Of a stretch of DNA of 64,000 nt, positions 21,748 to 33,104 are shown piece by piece. Both the position numbers and the translations under genes were made by a program. Location: NCBI RefSeq assembly GCF_000321225.1, contig NW_004450302.1, positions 5,447,099-5,511,098 of the forward strand, in the 5' to 3' direction. The notes beneath the pieces were generated by a model. It had not been told where the DNA came from, ran no database searches, and saw nothing but the letters and a program-made list of their open reading frames with translations. The DNA comes from Odobenus rosmarus divergens. Lineage: Eukaryota > Chordata > Mammalia > Carnivora > Odobenidae. Numbering within the stretch: the stretch's first letter is position 1; each line of letters starts with the position of its first letter.

Positions 21748-22160
21748 GCAGGTGTTGGCAAACCCATGGCCCCAGGGCCAAATCGGGCCCATTGCTTGTT
21801 TTTGTAAGTAAAGTTGATTGGAAGATGGCCATGTTCATTCATTTCCATATTGTCTAAGTCTGAACAGCAGAGCTGAGCTTGAATGGCCCATAAGACATAC
21901 AATTTCTTTTTTTTTTTTTTTTGAAGATTTTATTTATTTATTTGACAGAGAGTGACAGCTAGAGAGGGAACACAAGCAGGGGGAGCGGGAGAGGGAGAAG
22001 CAGGCTTCCCGCTGAGCGGGGAGCCCGATGCGGGGCTCGATCCCAGGACCCCGGGACCATGACCTAAGCCGAAGGCAGACGCTTAACGACTGAGCCACCC
22101 AGGCGCCCCAAGACATACAATTTCTTCTGTCTCGTCCTTTGTAGAGAGAGTTCGCCAATT
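21748..22160 (+). mobile_element. hAT (Charlie-like) DNA transposon, split by SINE
   Basis: The left part has 'gcaggtgttggcaaacccat' and 'gccaaatcgggcccattgct'. The right part after the SINE (22127-22160) has 'cgtcctttgtagagagagtt', matching the element's far end. It is a non-autonomous MER-type element, and the exact subfamily is uncertain. Confidence 0.75.
21909..22109 (-). mobile_element. CAN-SINE nested in hAT element
   Basis: The antisense copy has 'gggaacacaagcagggggag', 'gcggggctcgatcccaggac' and 'ctgagccacccaggcgcccc'. AAGACATACAATTTCTT at 21892-21908 and 22110-22126 is a perfect 17-bp target-site duplication. The intact TSD and clean body suggest one of the younger SINEs here. Confidence 0.97.
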
Positions 22161-22740
22161 CATGGTATAGAATGTCATTGCCCACTTAGGCGGGAGGAAC
22201 TTCAGAGCGCGGAATCACAGAATCAGGCAAGCGAGGAAACCCTCAAAAGGGGGAAGAAGAGAAGCATTCGGGAGAGAACACTGGCTTCCAGGGAAAGGAG
22301 GGAGGGGAGTGAAGGGAGAATACAGCCCTTCAGCAGACCTGGCAATAGCCCCAAAAGACAAGCCAGGAAATATTAAGAAATTGATAAATCTGCTCCCTTT
22401 AATTCCTTTGTCTCTGCGGGGGATGCGAAGTTGTTTGCAGAGATTATGAGAAAATATGTGTTGAATGTCTGGCAAAAGGCCAGGTCTCGAGATGGTCCTT
22501 CTGCAAGCCTGGCTGGCGACAGGGCTCACATCTACTATTTGTCTTCCCTGCCTCTGGGCTCTGCCTTTAGGACCCCGAACTTGATGTTTCTTGGAAATCC
22601 ATCATCCTCTATAGCCAACTGGTCCCCAAGGCCTGTCTACTCTGACTCCTTAAATATATCTTCAGTCTGTCCCTTCCTTTCCATTTCCACTGCCACAAAC
22701 CTAGGGCCTCATCACCTCTCATGAGGATTATTATTATAAC
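22161..22740. other. Unique DNA, no gene seen
   Basis: Open frames of about 100 codons exist on both strands but overlap each other and lack domains. No repeat family is recognised. Confidence 0.45.
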
Positions 22741-22875
22741 ATCTGCCTGTCCATCCGTCCGTCCATCCAACCACCCATCCATCCCTCCAGTTGTACTGAG
22801 TCCCTGCTGTGTATCATGTACTGAGCTAAACCCTGGGATAGAATGCTGAGCACGATACAGTCCTTGGCTTCAAGG
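22741..22875 (-). mobile_element. L2 fragment with CCAT-rich start
   Basis: A short CCAT/CCGT-rich stretch (22748-22790) leads into 'gagtccctgctgtgtatcat' and 'taaaccctgggatagaatgc', an antisense L2-like 3' end. Confidence 0.6.
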
Positions 22876-22924
22876 CCTCAGAGCTAACGGTCTTTAATAA
22901 CCGAATTTCTACTTCCAGATTTAC

Positions 22925-23130
22925 CTCCACCCAGGTTCTTCTTCCTCCTTGTTTTCAGGGTGCTCTTTTGAAAGCATACATTTGATTCTGCAATTCCTCT
23001 AGTTAAAACATTCTAATAATTTCCTGGTAATTTGCCTATAGGACAAACTCCTCAGTCCTTAGTGAAGCATTTAGGCTTCTTTGCAAATTGATCTCTATTT
23101 ATCTTTCCAGTGTTTTTTTCCCCCATAAAT
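22925..23130 (+). mobile_element. LINE L2 fragment
   Basis: Sense blocks 'tttgattctgcaattcctct', 'gcctataggacaaactcctc' and 'gtgaagcatttaggcttctt' follow the L2 order. The copy is diverged. Confidence 0.65.
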
Positions 23131-23134
23131 CTAA

Positions 23135-23590
23135 ATTTCAGTGAGCAATTTCTAATTATGGTTCAAGCCCAACATGAGATTTCATACTGGGTTAGTGAGG
23201 GTAAGTAATGCTAGGCTCTGCAGAGGTAACAAATAAACCCTGCAATCTCAGTGCCTTAATGCAGTAAAATTTTATATATCACCTATATACAGTCTAATGT
23301 GATGTTCCTGGACAGCTCTCCTCCAAGCAATGACTCAGGGATCCAGGCTCCTTCCACCTCTAAAAGTGTCTGCAAGCTCATCCCAGAGTCATCCAACCAG
23401 CAGAGGAGAGGATGAAGGTGCATGGAGGGGTACTCAGGAAGTGTTAGGAGCCAGGTCTTGCCCCACTTTCATTGGTTAGAGCTCAATCATGTGACCCCAG
23501 TTAATTGCAGGGGAGGCTGGGAAATGTAGTTTAGCTGTGTGCCCAAGAGGATGGAAGAAATGGATTTGACGATCGAATAGCATTATCTCT
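23135..23590. repeat. Probable dispersed repeat, family not identified
   Basis: Phrases such as 'gactcagggatccaggctcc' and 'gggaaatgtagtttagctgt' recur in mammalian interspersed repeats, but I cannot name the family with confidence. No coding signal is seen. Confidence 0.4.
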
Positions 23591-23654
23591 ATCATTTAAA
23601 TCTTTGTGTCTTTGTCCTTAAACTCTCTTTCCCCTGTTATTCTGGGCATGTGGG

Positions 23655-24075
23655 CATCTCCTTATCCTTCCACGCCTAGCCTCGCATCACCTCTCCTGAG
23701 AAGTCTTTCCTGGCCCCACACAGGCCCGGGTCCCTTTCTTTGTTTCCATAGTGCTTTGTCTATTGTTAACACTGATCAGATTTTTCTATGTGCCAGGCCC
23801 TGTTCTGAGCTCTTTGTATGCATTAACCCTTGTGGGCTCTACACGAACTTTATAAAGTAGGTACCATTATTCTCCCCAATTCAAAGATGAGGCAACTGAG
23901 CATTATGGGAACAAGCAAATGCCCAAGGACTTTATTATAAGAACACAGTGCACTGTACTGATAGGTTTTCCTATCTGTCACTCCTCTGGGACCATGAACA
24001 GGCAGGAGCCTGGTTTTCCTCATCTTCTATGCCTGAACATGGTGTGTCCTCAGCAACTAGTTATTGCATGAAGAA
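23655..24075 (+). mobile_element. LINE L2 fragment split by MIR
   Basis: The left part has 'ctcctgagaagtctttcctg' and 'atagtgctttgtctattgtt'. The right part has 'ctctgggaccatgaacaggc' and 'cagcaactagttattgcatg'. The two halves make one L2 3' region with an antisense MIR-like block between them. Confidence 0.65.
23785..23950 (-). mobile_element. MIR SINE within L2
   Basis: Antisense landmarks are 'tgtgccaggccctgttctga', 'tttgtatgcattaacccttg' and 'tcaaagatgaggcaactgag'. Its position between two L2 halves suggests it inserted into the L2. Confidence 0.75.
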
Positions 24076-24640
24076 ATGTTATCACTCAGTACATTAATAT
24101 ATATTGGTAGATTTATTTCATATGGACCCATAATGGGGTATGCTCAACAAATGTTTATTCCCAGTTGTTTGAAGAACTGAGTCATCAGTCAGTGATGGAT
24201 GGCTCATTCTTTTAGAAGGAGCACATGACCAGTGGGACACTCCAGTGATGTTTGCAGATGTTGCAGCAGAAATCTGCTCCTGACACAGCACTTGCTTTGC
24301 AAGCTGTTCTCTCCTGGTCTTTGTGGGCTTTGCATGGTGATCTTCAAACAGCTGGGCTCCATTGTGATCTGTCATGTGCCAAGCTCAGGTGCATTTGCTC
24401 CTGACCCCAAGACTTGAGACAAATCAGGTGTCACGTGCCTTCAATTTGACCTTTGGATGAGCTTTGATTCCATCACTTAATAGGGTAGCCAACAGCACTT
24501 TTTGGCTCAAAGAAGTAGCAGTGCAATTAAATCGATCCAAATGAACCAAGCTTGAATTATGTGCCAACCCTTGAGGGAGGTGTTGATGTGAAGATGCGTA
24601 AGGTATATATGGTTCATGAACTGTGAATGCTCACATCCTG
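24076..24640. other. Unique DNA, no gene seen
   Basis: No repeat family, RNA gene or exon is recognised. Confidence 0.5.
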
Positions 24641-24641
24641 G

Positions 24642-24795
24642 AACTGAAGGAGGAGATAGATTATCAGTAGTGCCTACCTGAGAGGCTTGCTCTGAGGCAT
24701 GAATGGGATGAGACAGTGCAGTAGGGAGAGCCCATAGCCTGGTGCCGGCCACACTAGTAAGTGCTCAATTAGCATCAGCTGTTATATCATTATGA
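24642..24795 (+). mobile_element. MIR SINE fragment, 3' half
   Basis: 'gtagtgcctacctgagaggc' and 'gcctggtgccggccacacta' followed by 'gtaagtgctcaattagcatc' match the distal half of MIR in sense order. Confidence 0.65.
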
Positions 24796-25087
24796 CTATG
24801 TGGTGTTATCTTGGTGACATGTATGAAATACTTTGGGAGCAGAGTATCCAGTTGTGCCTGGGGAATTCTGGGAGGCATTCACAGAGGAAGTGAGTTTGGA
24901 ATACGGCTCCAATGGATGAGTAGGAATGTTTTTCAGAGAAGACAATGATGAGGGTGGGGATGGGCATTGGAGGCTGAGGAAACTAGGGGTACAAAATAAA
25001 TTTTCTTTTTCTCTGAGGACAACAGGTAGCTTTGGCAAAAAGCGTGGCAGTTACCATGGGAGAACAGGAGGGGAAATGGAAAGTACG
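24796..25087. other. Unique DNA, no gene seen
   Basis: No feature is recognised in this gap. Confidence 0.45.
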
Positions 25088-25572
25088 GTGTGGTAGGCAG
25101 AACATAGCTCCCTTGCTGCCAAACGCCTGTATCCTAATCTTGGGTACCATTGAGTATGTTATCTTACAGGGCGATGGGGAGTTAAAGTTGTCAAGGGAAT
25201 TAAGGTTGCTAATCAGCTGGTCTTAAAATGGGGAGATTATTCTGGATTCCCCAGGGTGGCCTCACTGTAATCGTAAGTATCCTTAAAAGTGGAGGCAGGA
25301 GAGGGAGTTAAAATGATGCAATGTGAGAAGGATGGAGAAAGGAGCCATGAGCCAAGGAATGTGGGTGGTCTCTAGAAGCTGTGAAAGGGAAGGAAATGGA
25401 TTCTCCCCTAAAGTCTCCAGAAATGAACACAGCCCTGCTCCCACCTTGCTTTTTCCTTCCATGACAACCTGTGTCAGACTTGTAATTCCTAGAACTGAAA
25501 AATAATGTTTGGTTTGTTGAGGCCACCAAGGTTGTGGTCATCTGTTACAGTCACAGTAGGAAACTGATACAG
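25088..25572 (+). mobile_element. MaLR LTR, MLT1-type, near full length
   Basis: Sense landmarks: 'tggtaggcagaacatagctc', 'atggggagattattctggat', 'gccatgagccaaggaatgtg', 'ggaaatggattctcccctaa' and 'cagtaggaaactgatacag'. The stretch reads as one LTR with no internal retroviral genes beside it. Confidence 0.85.
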
Positions 25573-26929
25573 ATCAGGAAGACAGAATGAAGGAGAGGAG
25601 TCTGAACGGTGGGCTGAGCCAGACTATGCAAACCTTCCTAGGTTTTGTTCTCTTTTCCTGTAGGAGAGAGATTCCAAACAAGTGTTCTGTCCCTTGACAT
25701 GTTCTGCAAACGGTCCAGAGATCAAATGACTCTGGGTATCATCACATGCTCTTGTCCTCAGTTGAAAATTCATCATGAACATTCATAATTTACAGGCCCC
25801 AAGAAGTTCTGCAGCAAAGAGACCTGTTTAACTTTGTTTAATCAAATATTTCCAAAATTTGCTTGATCATCACCTTCTCTTTTTTTCTCATCAAGACCTG
25901 TTAGCATCACTGTTTCTTCACATATGATCTATTACTTTGGAGAATCCTGCTGTAGGTGATGAGAACCCGTCAGAGGTTTAATTTTAATAAGTAAATTTGT
26001 TTTTTTTTTTAAAATTGAAAGATAGTGTAACCTCATTCTGAAAAATAGAGATGCCCAGTGTATAGCAGCAAATTAAAGAATTATGACCTGGAGCCGACCA
26101 GGGTTGTGACCGGTTAGCACAAATCCTCCAGGAATGAGATGAGCATCACGGAGTCGCTTATCAAAGACCTCTGGACTCATGTTGTAGGTAAGCAAGGAGG
26201 GAGGGAAGGGTTTGTTCTTTACTTTTGTCCTGAAGTGAGTAGGGGCTTTGCGAGAACTTACCAGAATTCAAAAATCACTTGGTAGCAAGGATATGGTGAG
26301 CGGATGGCATGGTGGCATGGGAAGGCTGTAGGACGGATGAGGACTGCACGCAGCATGAAGCTGTCTGCTCTGCCGAGGGGACCAGGCACAATCCTCTTTC
26401 TCGGTTGTAGTGCAGGTGACATGAGCTTGCTGGGTGACATCTTGGATACTGAAATTTTGGAGCCAAACTCAGAAAATACTGTCAGAAAATACTGAGTCAC
26501 AGTCTTTGTTTGTTTTCACGGGGTTGGAAAACACATGAAACCTGAGGTGAGCAGCATCATCCTCTGGTTGGAGTGGAGTGGGGGCATGTGTATTATTGCT
26601 TGACCAGCTTGCTCTTGTGGACTCAGAGAGACATCAGCTAAAGTCTTGCCTCGATGTGGCTTTTCCAGCCATCGGCAAACAACCTACAGCGCCCGGATGA
26701 AAATACCTCAGTGCACCCCTGTAACTACTCCAGTGTAACAGTGGAAGCATTTCTAGTGTACCGGAGGAACTGCCTACAGTGGGCCAGGTTTTGTGTTTGT
26801 TTCTGGGGGGATTTGGGAGGATGAATAAGACATGGCCGTCCCGCAAAGACTGCAGAATCCAGGATATCTAGAAAATCTAGGAAATGGAGTCACAGCTTGT
26901 CTGACAAAGCTCGGGCATTCGGAGGACAA
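25573..26929. other. Unique DNA, no gene seen
   Basis: No repeat family is recognised apart from a T-run near 26000. Frames of 60-80 codons on both strands overlap and lack domains. Confidence 0.5.
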
Positions 26930-27615
26930 AGTAGGGGCTTGTCACAGAATGTGGGGATGTTGAGGAAGGGTTCCTCGGAGAGGTGATGCCTGAACTGGGC
27001 TTTGAAGGATGTGTGAGCATCAGCCAGATGAAGTGTGTTGGCAGGTGAGGATAAAGGGCATTATGGGCACAGCTGAGAACAGCGCCACCGAGGCGCAAAA
27101 CAGTGAGTGGGAGGCAAGAAGCGTGTCTATGTCGGCGGCAGGAAATGTGCGAGGTGGGAGAGGTAGGAATCAGGTTATGAGGGATCTGATTACCATTCCG
27201 AGGAACTAGGGCTGCCCTTAGCCTACGGTGAGTGTTTTTTGTCAAAGTTTGAGTCCCATACTCTCGACATCAGAATCATAGGTCTTAGGTGCTGGTTAAA
27301 GATCTACTGAAGCAGAGCCTCTGGAGGAGGCAGCCAGGAGTCTGCGTTGTGGAGAAGCTCCCAGGTGATTCTGGTGTACGCTGACCTTGAGAACTGCCAC
27401 TTCAGGAGACAAGAGCCATTGAAGAATTTCAAGTGGTGATGTTGCTGCATCTGTGGTTTAGATCACTCACCCTAGAGTCCTAGAGTCGAACGTTGGGCAG
27501 ATTAGGTAAGAGCAGGGAGACCAGTCAGGAGTCTCTTGAGATAATCCTGGTGGAAGTTGAGGACGACCTGACCACAGTAGAGGTAGCCAGGGTGCAGAGA
27601 CATGCTGATGTGGCC
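26930..27615 (-). mobile_element. LINE L2 fragment split by MER5-type element
   Basis: The left part (26930-27235) has 'gagaggtgatgcctgaactg' and 'ggttatgagggatctgatta'. The right part (27410-27615) has 'agccattgaagaatttcaag' and 'gcagggagaccagtcaggag'. Both match one antisense L2 segment in the correct order, with a DNA transposon between them. Confidence 0.7.
27238..27405. mobile_element. MER5A-type hAT element
   Basis: It has 'gacatcagaatcataggtct', 'ctactgaagcagagcctctg' and 'ctcccaggtgattctggtgt', ending 'cttgagaactgccac'. These are the hallmarks of the short non-autonomous MER5A hAT-Charlie element, here inside L2. Confidence 0.8.
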
Positions 27616-28230
27616 ACAGAGGCAGGCGGACAGGTGAGCACTGAGCACTCACCTGGGGCCCCTATGGCTAGTTCTGGTTTAGAAAAAGGCACTCAGCATG
27701 GACTCTCTTGGCTGATGGGGGGAGCGGCAATGAGAAGGGTAGGGAGTAATGGTGTTTGGAAGATGTAGGCGGTAAAGTGATTCCATGTTGGTGGAACTCA
27801 AAAGTCTGACTCACGCTCAGTGTCTAGGTTAAATAATACTTTAGAATGATGGTGGCATCTGAGAATCACCGACTAGCAGGATGCACGTGTACACGTGTGT
27901 GCGTGTAGGAGCAGAGGACATCGTCTTCACTTATGAAAGGGCAGATGTTCAATGATTAGAGAAAAGGTTAGAGACTGCCCACGTGCAGAATGGGGCAAAT
28001 CAGAACGAGCCGAATGCAGAAGTTCCCAAGTGGTGGGATCGGAGTTCTCTTTCTTCTCCCACCCCCAAGGCAAGTCTCCTCCCCAGATGCATCTACGATT
28101 AGTAGTTTGGTGTCTAACCTTTTAGACCTTCTTCTATGCATGCACGTACATATAATATATTTCTATGCAAATTCATAGTTTTATTTTGCATGTGCATGTG
28201 TTTTTTATGGTTGATTTAAGAGATTTTCTT
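27616..28230. other. Unique DNA, no gene seen
   Basis: There is a short GT/AC-rich patch near 27885-27905 ('gtacacgtgtgtgcgtgt'). No repeat family or exon is recognised. Confidence 0.5.
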
Positions 28231-28750
28231 TCTTTATTAAAAAATCCCCCCCCCGTTTTATTGAAATACAATTGACATACGACATTGTATTAGCATAAAG
28301 TGTACAACATAATGATTTGGTATATGTATATATTGTAAAATGATCACCACAATAAGCTTAGTTAACATTTATCACCTTACAATTATGATTTTTTTTCTTA
28401 TGGTAAGAACTGTTAAGATCTACTTTCTTAGCAACTTTCAAATATCCCTCACAGTATTGTTAACTATAGTCATCATGCTGTCCATTACAACCCCAGGACT
28501 TACTCATCTGGAAATTTGTATCTTTTATCAACTCCACCTATTTCCCCCATCCTCCACCTCCTGCCTCTGGCAACTATTGGTCTGTTCTCTGTTTCTATGA
28601 GCTTGGTTCTTTTAGATTCCTCATATAAGTGAGATCATAATAGTATTTGTCTTTGTCTGATTTATTTCACTTTGCATAATGCCTTCAAGGTCTGTTCATG
28701 TTGTCACAAATGGCAGGATTTCATTTTTTTATGGTTGAATAATATGCCAT

Positions 28751-28762
28751 TATCTATCTATC

Positions 28763-28812
<50 letters not shown>

Positions 28813-28821
28813 TTATCTATC
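28751..28821. repeat. TCTA microsatellite inside L1
   Basis: About 17 TCTA/ATCT units, with one ATC irregularity near the left and one TTTA unit near the right. It sits where L1 copies often carry an AT-rich stretch after 'gaataatatgccattatc', so it probably grew from L1 sequence. Confidence 0.97.
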
Positions 28822-28859
28822 ACAACTTTTTAAACTATCCATCTGTTGATGGACACTTA

Positions 28860-29210
28860 GTTTATTTCCACATCTTGGCTATTGTAAATAATGCTGCAAT
28901 GAATGTGGGGATACAGATATCTCTTTGAGATAGTGATTTTGCTTTCTTTGGATATATACTCAGAAGTGGAATTGCTGGAACATACAGTAGCTCTATTTTT
29001 AATTTTTTGAGGAAGCTCCATACTGTTTTCCATAGTGGCTGCACAATTTCCATTCCTACCAACAGCGCACAAGGGTTCCCTTTTGTCCGCATCTTCACCA
29101 ACACTGACAATCATTCTAACAGGTGTGAGGTGGTATCTCATTGTGGTTTTGACTTGCATTTCCCTGATGATGAGTGATGTTGAGCACCTTTTCATGTACC
29201 TGTTAGCCAT
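28860..29210 (-). pseudogene. L1 ORF2 remnant, frameshifted
   Basis: One minus-strand frame starts [13 protein letters not shown] and continues RYHLTPVRM, then loses homology. A second frame picks up QPLWKTVW and FIAALFTIA. The switch shows a frameshift in the C-terminal part of L1 ORF2. No reverse transcriptase domain is intact. Confidence 0.88.
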
Positions 29211-29499
29211 TTGTATGTCTTCTTTGGAAAGATGTCTACTCAGTTCCTCTATTTTTAAATTGGATCTTTTTTTTTTTTTTTTTTTGCTGTTGGGCTGTAT
29301 GGGTTCATTATAGGTTTTGGATATTAATCCCTTATCGGATATATGGTTTGCAAATATTTTCTTTTATTCTGTAGGTTGCCTTTCCATTTTGTTGATGGTT
29401 TCCTTTGCTGTGTGGAAACCTTTTAGTCTGACATAATCCTCGTTTATTTTTGCTTTTGTTGTCTTTGCTTTTGGAGTCAAAGTAATGTGTGTTTTTTGC

Positions 29500-29640
29500 A
29501 TGCCTGGAATACTGTAGATAAGTAGATACACTGCGACTGACTTTTTTCTTTTAACGATGTGTTTTGGAGACGTTTCCATGTTGGTTCATGTAGATCTGAT
29601 TCATTCTTTTAAAAATGCTGCATTTTCCCTAATACAGATA
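29500..29640 (-). mobile_element. Old L1-type fragment
   Basis: 'gatgtgttttggagacgttt', 'ccatgttggttcatgtagat' and 'attcttttaaaaatgctgca' resemble the antisense 3' region of ancient L1s (L1M type). The boundary with the preceding L1 is unclear. Confidence 0.5.
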
Positions 29641-30635
29641 CACTTTCCTATCTCATACTCAAGGTTGATCCAAATGCAGAGCCACTTCCTTTGCCCCAGC
29701 TAGGACCAGGAACATCCTTGTCTTTTCCTCCCCAAGCTCCCCCAGATGCCAACAATAGGGTTTCCCTTCTTGTTCCTTGCAGTTTTCATTTCACTGCAAT
29801 TAAATCTCTCTCTCTGGCAGCTAGCCAAGCCATACCTTTGAGATTCCACCTGGCTATATCTGAGTGGGAACAAGAGAGTTTGCTGTCTGCCTTCCTGTTC
29901 TTGAAGAAAACCCTCATGGGGTAAGATTTGGGAACCCTATCCATGGCACATTGACTTGGGGGATTTGAATAGACACGGTATATCTGGCCCATTCTCATCT
30001 GAACTGAGAATCTCATCTCTATTCTTTTACCAGTTACTGCTCTGTAAGTTCAAGAATCTGTGAACAGAGGACAGGTATTTATTGGAGAGAGAGCCCACAA
30101 GGAGAAAAAAAGGACAAGTACTTGATAAAGGATTTCATGATTTGGAAAAACATATTTATAATTTCAGCCCTTGGAAGAGATGTTAAGGTTACCGAAGATT
30201 TGTCCTAACCACATCTCCTCACACAGACATTGGTGCAGGTTCCTTGTAACAATACCAGGCAAGGAGATGAGATATTAGCTGAAAATAATTGGAAGGTCTA
30301 AGTGAACCATGGAACGAGGGTCACTGAGACATCTCTGGCTTCTCCACCCACATGCTAATGGAAGAGTTTTGTGGGATTTAATTTAATTGAGCCAGTCAGA
30401 GTGGCAACTGCTGAAAACCTGCTGCTTCTATTTATTCTCTGGGTTTCTATGGAGAGATGAGCTCTGAGGGGTGATTCTTTTAAAGAGCGTTATAGGAGGA
30501 AGATAGTTCCCCGGTGGTCTGGGAGGAACTTGGACTTGGGTAGCGTAGGTGGCTACAGGTGACTTGAGGGGTCTGTGTGGTGATGTTTGAGGAAAACAGA
30601 ATTTATATCCCCTTGAGTTTTCTCAATAATAATTA
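29641..30635. other. Unique DNA, no gene seen
   Basis: About 1 kb without recognised repeats. The part at 30340-30470, including 'gatttaatttaattgagcca', is repeat-free and could be a conserved noncoding segment. No exon is supported. Confidence 0.45.
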
Positions 30636-30639
30636 AAAT

Positions 30640-30890
30640 AATAAATTAATAATAGTTCTTTTTTTTTGAGTACTAACTGGGTTCTTTCACTGTCTCACTT
30701 AATCCTCAGGTTATCTATGAGGTGGGCAGGGCAGAGTTAGTTTTCCCACTTTACTATTGCAACTCAGAAAAATTAAGTGAATTGTCTGAGGTCACACAGC
30801 TAGTTGGTACGGGACGGTGCCTAAATTTGAAAATAGGTCATGTGATTCTATAACTTTTGCTCTTAATGTCTATGTGACACAGCCATGGGC
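30640..30890 (-). mobile_element. MIR SINE
   Basis: Antisense landmarks: 'gtctcacttaatcctcaggt', 'actcagaaaaattaagtgaa' and 'gaggtcacacagctagttgg'. The copy is diverged but nearly complete. Confidence 0.82.
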
Positions 30891-31729
30891 ATAGCAATCC
30901 AAACCGAGGGAGAAGAAAGCACAGAAGGACAACAAATTGACTATGGGGGATCAGCTTTAACTGACTGCAAGATTATCAGATGTCATTTAGGACTCTCTGA
31001 GGACACTAGGTAGATAGGTGTATGGATCTCACAGTCCAGGGGCTCTTTCTAGGGGCTTGCAGTATTTAATCACCCTCTCCCACCACCTGACATCATGAGC
31101 ACTCCGGAAAGAGTATTTTCCTTAGCGGTCATGGCTTAGGATTCCTGAGTTGTCCCCTTTCTTTTTTAGGGATCAGGAGTACAGGAACACTAAAGCATCT
31201 TGAAAGGAGTGTTTGAGCATTCTAGATCAGAGGGAGGCCCTGCATCATGTGGACTGAGACAGGGTAGTCAGGAGTAGCCTTCACAGTGCAGGATGGAGGC
31301 AACATCATATCCCGGAAGGAGGGAGGAGAGAAAGCGCAATGAGGTCAGGAGGGCTTGGGACTTAGAGCAGGTTGGGATGTGGTGTGGGTGGAGCAGCCGG
31401 TTCTGAGGTATGAATAGACGGTGGGTGTGAGGATCTGCCTTTGATGTAATGGTGCTCTCATGGGAGAGAAGATTACTCCTTTAAAGGGCTGAGTGGGTGG
31501 ACAGGGCCCAGGACAATGCCTTTAACACGGCATTAATTATGCCTGCTATTTGTATGGTGTTTTTACATTTCCAAAATAATTCCACGCAATACATTTGCTG
31601 CATCAAACTGAATGAAGTGGGATCTCTGTTACTCTGGAAGTTGATATGCCATCCATGCCCATTATGATACTTTTGGAAGAAGTCAGTGACTCTGATGAGG
31701 TTTGGCACATCAACCTGAACTTGTGGGGG
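30891..31729. other. Unique DNA, no gene seen
   Basis: The part around 31490-31640 weakly recalls MIR or L3-like sequence, too faint to call. No exon is supported. Confidence 0.4.
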
Positions 31730-31741
31730 TAGCTTATTATT

Positions 31742-31934
31742 ATTATTATTTAAGATTTTATTTATTTACTTGTCAGAGAGAGAGAGAGAGAGAGCACAAG
31801 CCGGGGCAGAGGCAGAGGGAGAAGCAGACCCTCCGCTGAGCAGGGAGCCCAATGCGGGGCTCGATCCCAGGACCCTGGGATCATGACCCGAGCTGAAGGC
31901 AGACGCTTAACCGACTGAGTCACCCAGGTGTCCC
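31742..31934 (-). mobile_element. CAN-SINE
   Basis: The antisense copy has 'aagattttatttatttactt', an AG-repeat, 'ctccgctgagcagggagccc' and 'cgactgagtcacccaggtgt'. TAGCTTATTATT at 31730-31741 and 31935-31946 is a 12-bp target-site duplication. Confidence 0.95.
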
Positions 31935-31946
31935 TAGCTTATTATT

Positions 31947-33104
31947 TTGATACAAAATGTCAGCAAGTATGTTCCTGTGACTGCCCTGGAACAAGTCTAC
32001 AGTCCAGAGCACTACAGTCTGGAACATATCAGGGTTGGGTCCCTCCTGGTGAGAGATGGCGGGCAGGATAGAGCTGAGAATTACCTTTGATGTGAAAGGG
32101 AGACAAGAACTTCCTGACACAGGGAGTCAACAGAGGGACAGTCCCAGTTACTGGTAACCTCTTTCATCTCTAACTCCACTAGCCTTTCATCTGGTTCTCT
32201 CTCTCTCAGCATATTGAAGTGGAAATTCCTTGTTTTGGGGACACCCAGGCCCATTCCTCCTTCTTCAGATACCAGCACCCAGAATCCCCTTGGGATGACC
32301 CCTCCTCCCTCACTCTCAGGGCATGGCTTTGGATAAAGATGACTCCATCGCGGGTTTCGGAGGTGGATCACGTGATCATACGCAGTGATTCGTTCAGGGA
32401 TGGGCCCGTGACCAGGATTTAAAGTGGGCAGCTTGGGGAGGAGAGGAACTCTCTGTGGCCTTGGGCCTTGACGGTGTGAGGCTGGGGGGCTGTAGAGGTC
32501 AGTAGCCACCTTGCCCTGTGGGGAGAGCTGGAATACTCAAAAGGGCTTCAGTGAAAAAAAGAGGCTAATGTCAGGACTATTTACAGAGGTGTGGGGAGGA
32601 TTAAGGAGACCGAGAAGCAGAGCAAAGCACCCAGGAGCTGGCAACAGTGGGGGGCTCTTGGTACCCTGAGTCCTGAAGGGGCGGGCTGAGGGATCAGTGT
32701 TACCGGAACCTGACAAGTGCTGGGGCCAGGGAAGAAGGAAGCAGCCACTGCTGGACTGACAAGGCAGAGAGGTTGTGGGGATGGGCTGGGAGGAAGGAAA
32801 TACTCCAACCTCCCCCGCCTCAAGCCTTCCAGTCTTCTGCTGGTACTGGCATTGGCTGGGCCCCATCAGAGACAGAGATCAAGCCCAGATCAGCCTCCCC
32901 CTTGCAGAACAGGGCAGAGAAGGGCAGAGAATGGAACTGGGGTGGGGGAGGTGAGGTGGAGAAAACCAGCACAAAGCTGCTTTTGATGTTCTCTTAGTTA
33001 GGAGAAGCAATAATCCTCCTTTTGGCTCGAGCCAGGTTTGTGTGGCCAGAGTCCCATGTGGCACATGAAGCTTACTAGCTAGCTATTGTAGTTAGTGGTT
33101 ACAG
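31947..33104. other. Unique, moderately GC-rich DNA
   Basis: Several frames of 80-140 codons are open on opposing strands. They overlap each other, are rich in Pro and Ser, and lack domains, so I do not call them. No repeat family is recognised. Confidence 0.45.

Larger units (their letters stand above)
28232..29500 (-). mobile_element. Older mammalian L1, 5'-truncated
   Basis: The antisense L1 starts near a C-run and 'gttttattgaaatacaattg', passes the 3' UTR ('gtacaacataatgatttggt') and enters ORF2. Minus-strand pieces of ORF2 appear in different frames, so it carries frameshifts. A TCTA microsatellite (28751-28821) and a T19 run (29267-29285) lie inside. It resembles an L1MA-age element. 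Confidence 0.9.

Noticed and set aside
32081..33000. Several overlapping 70-140 codon frames as exons
   Set aside because: Frames are open on both strands at once, Pro/Ser-rich, and without domain motifs or supportable splice sites.
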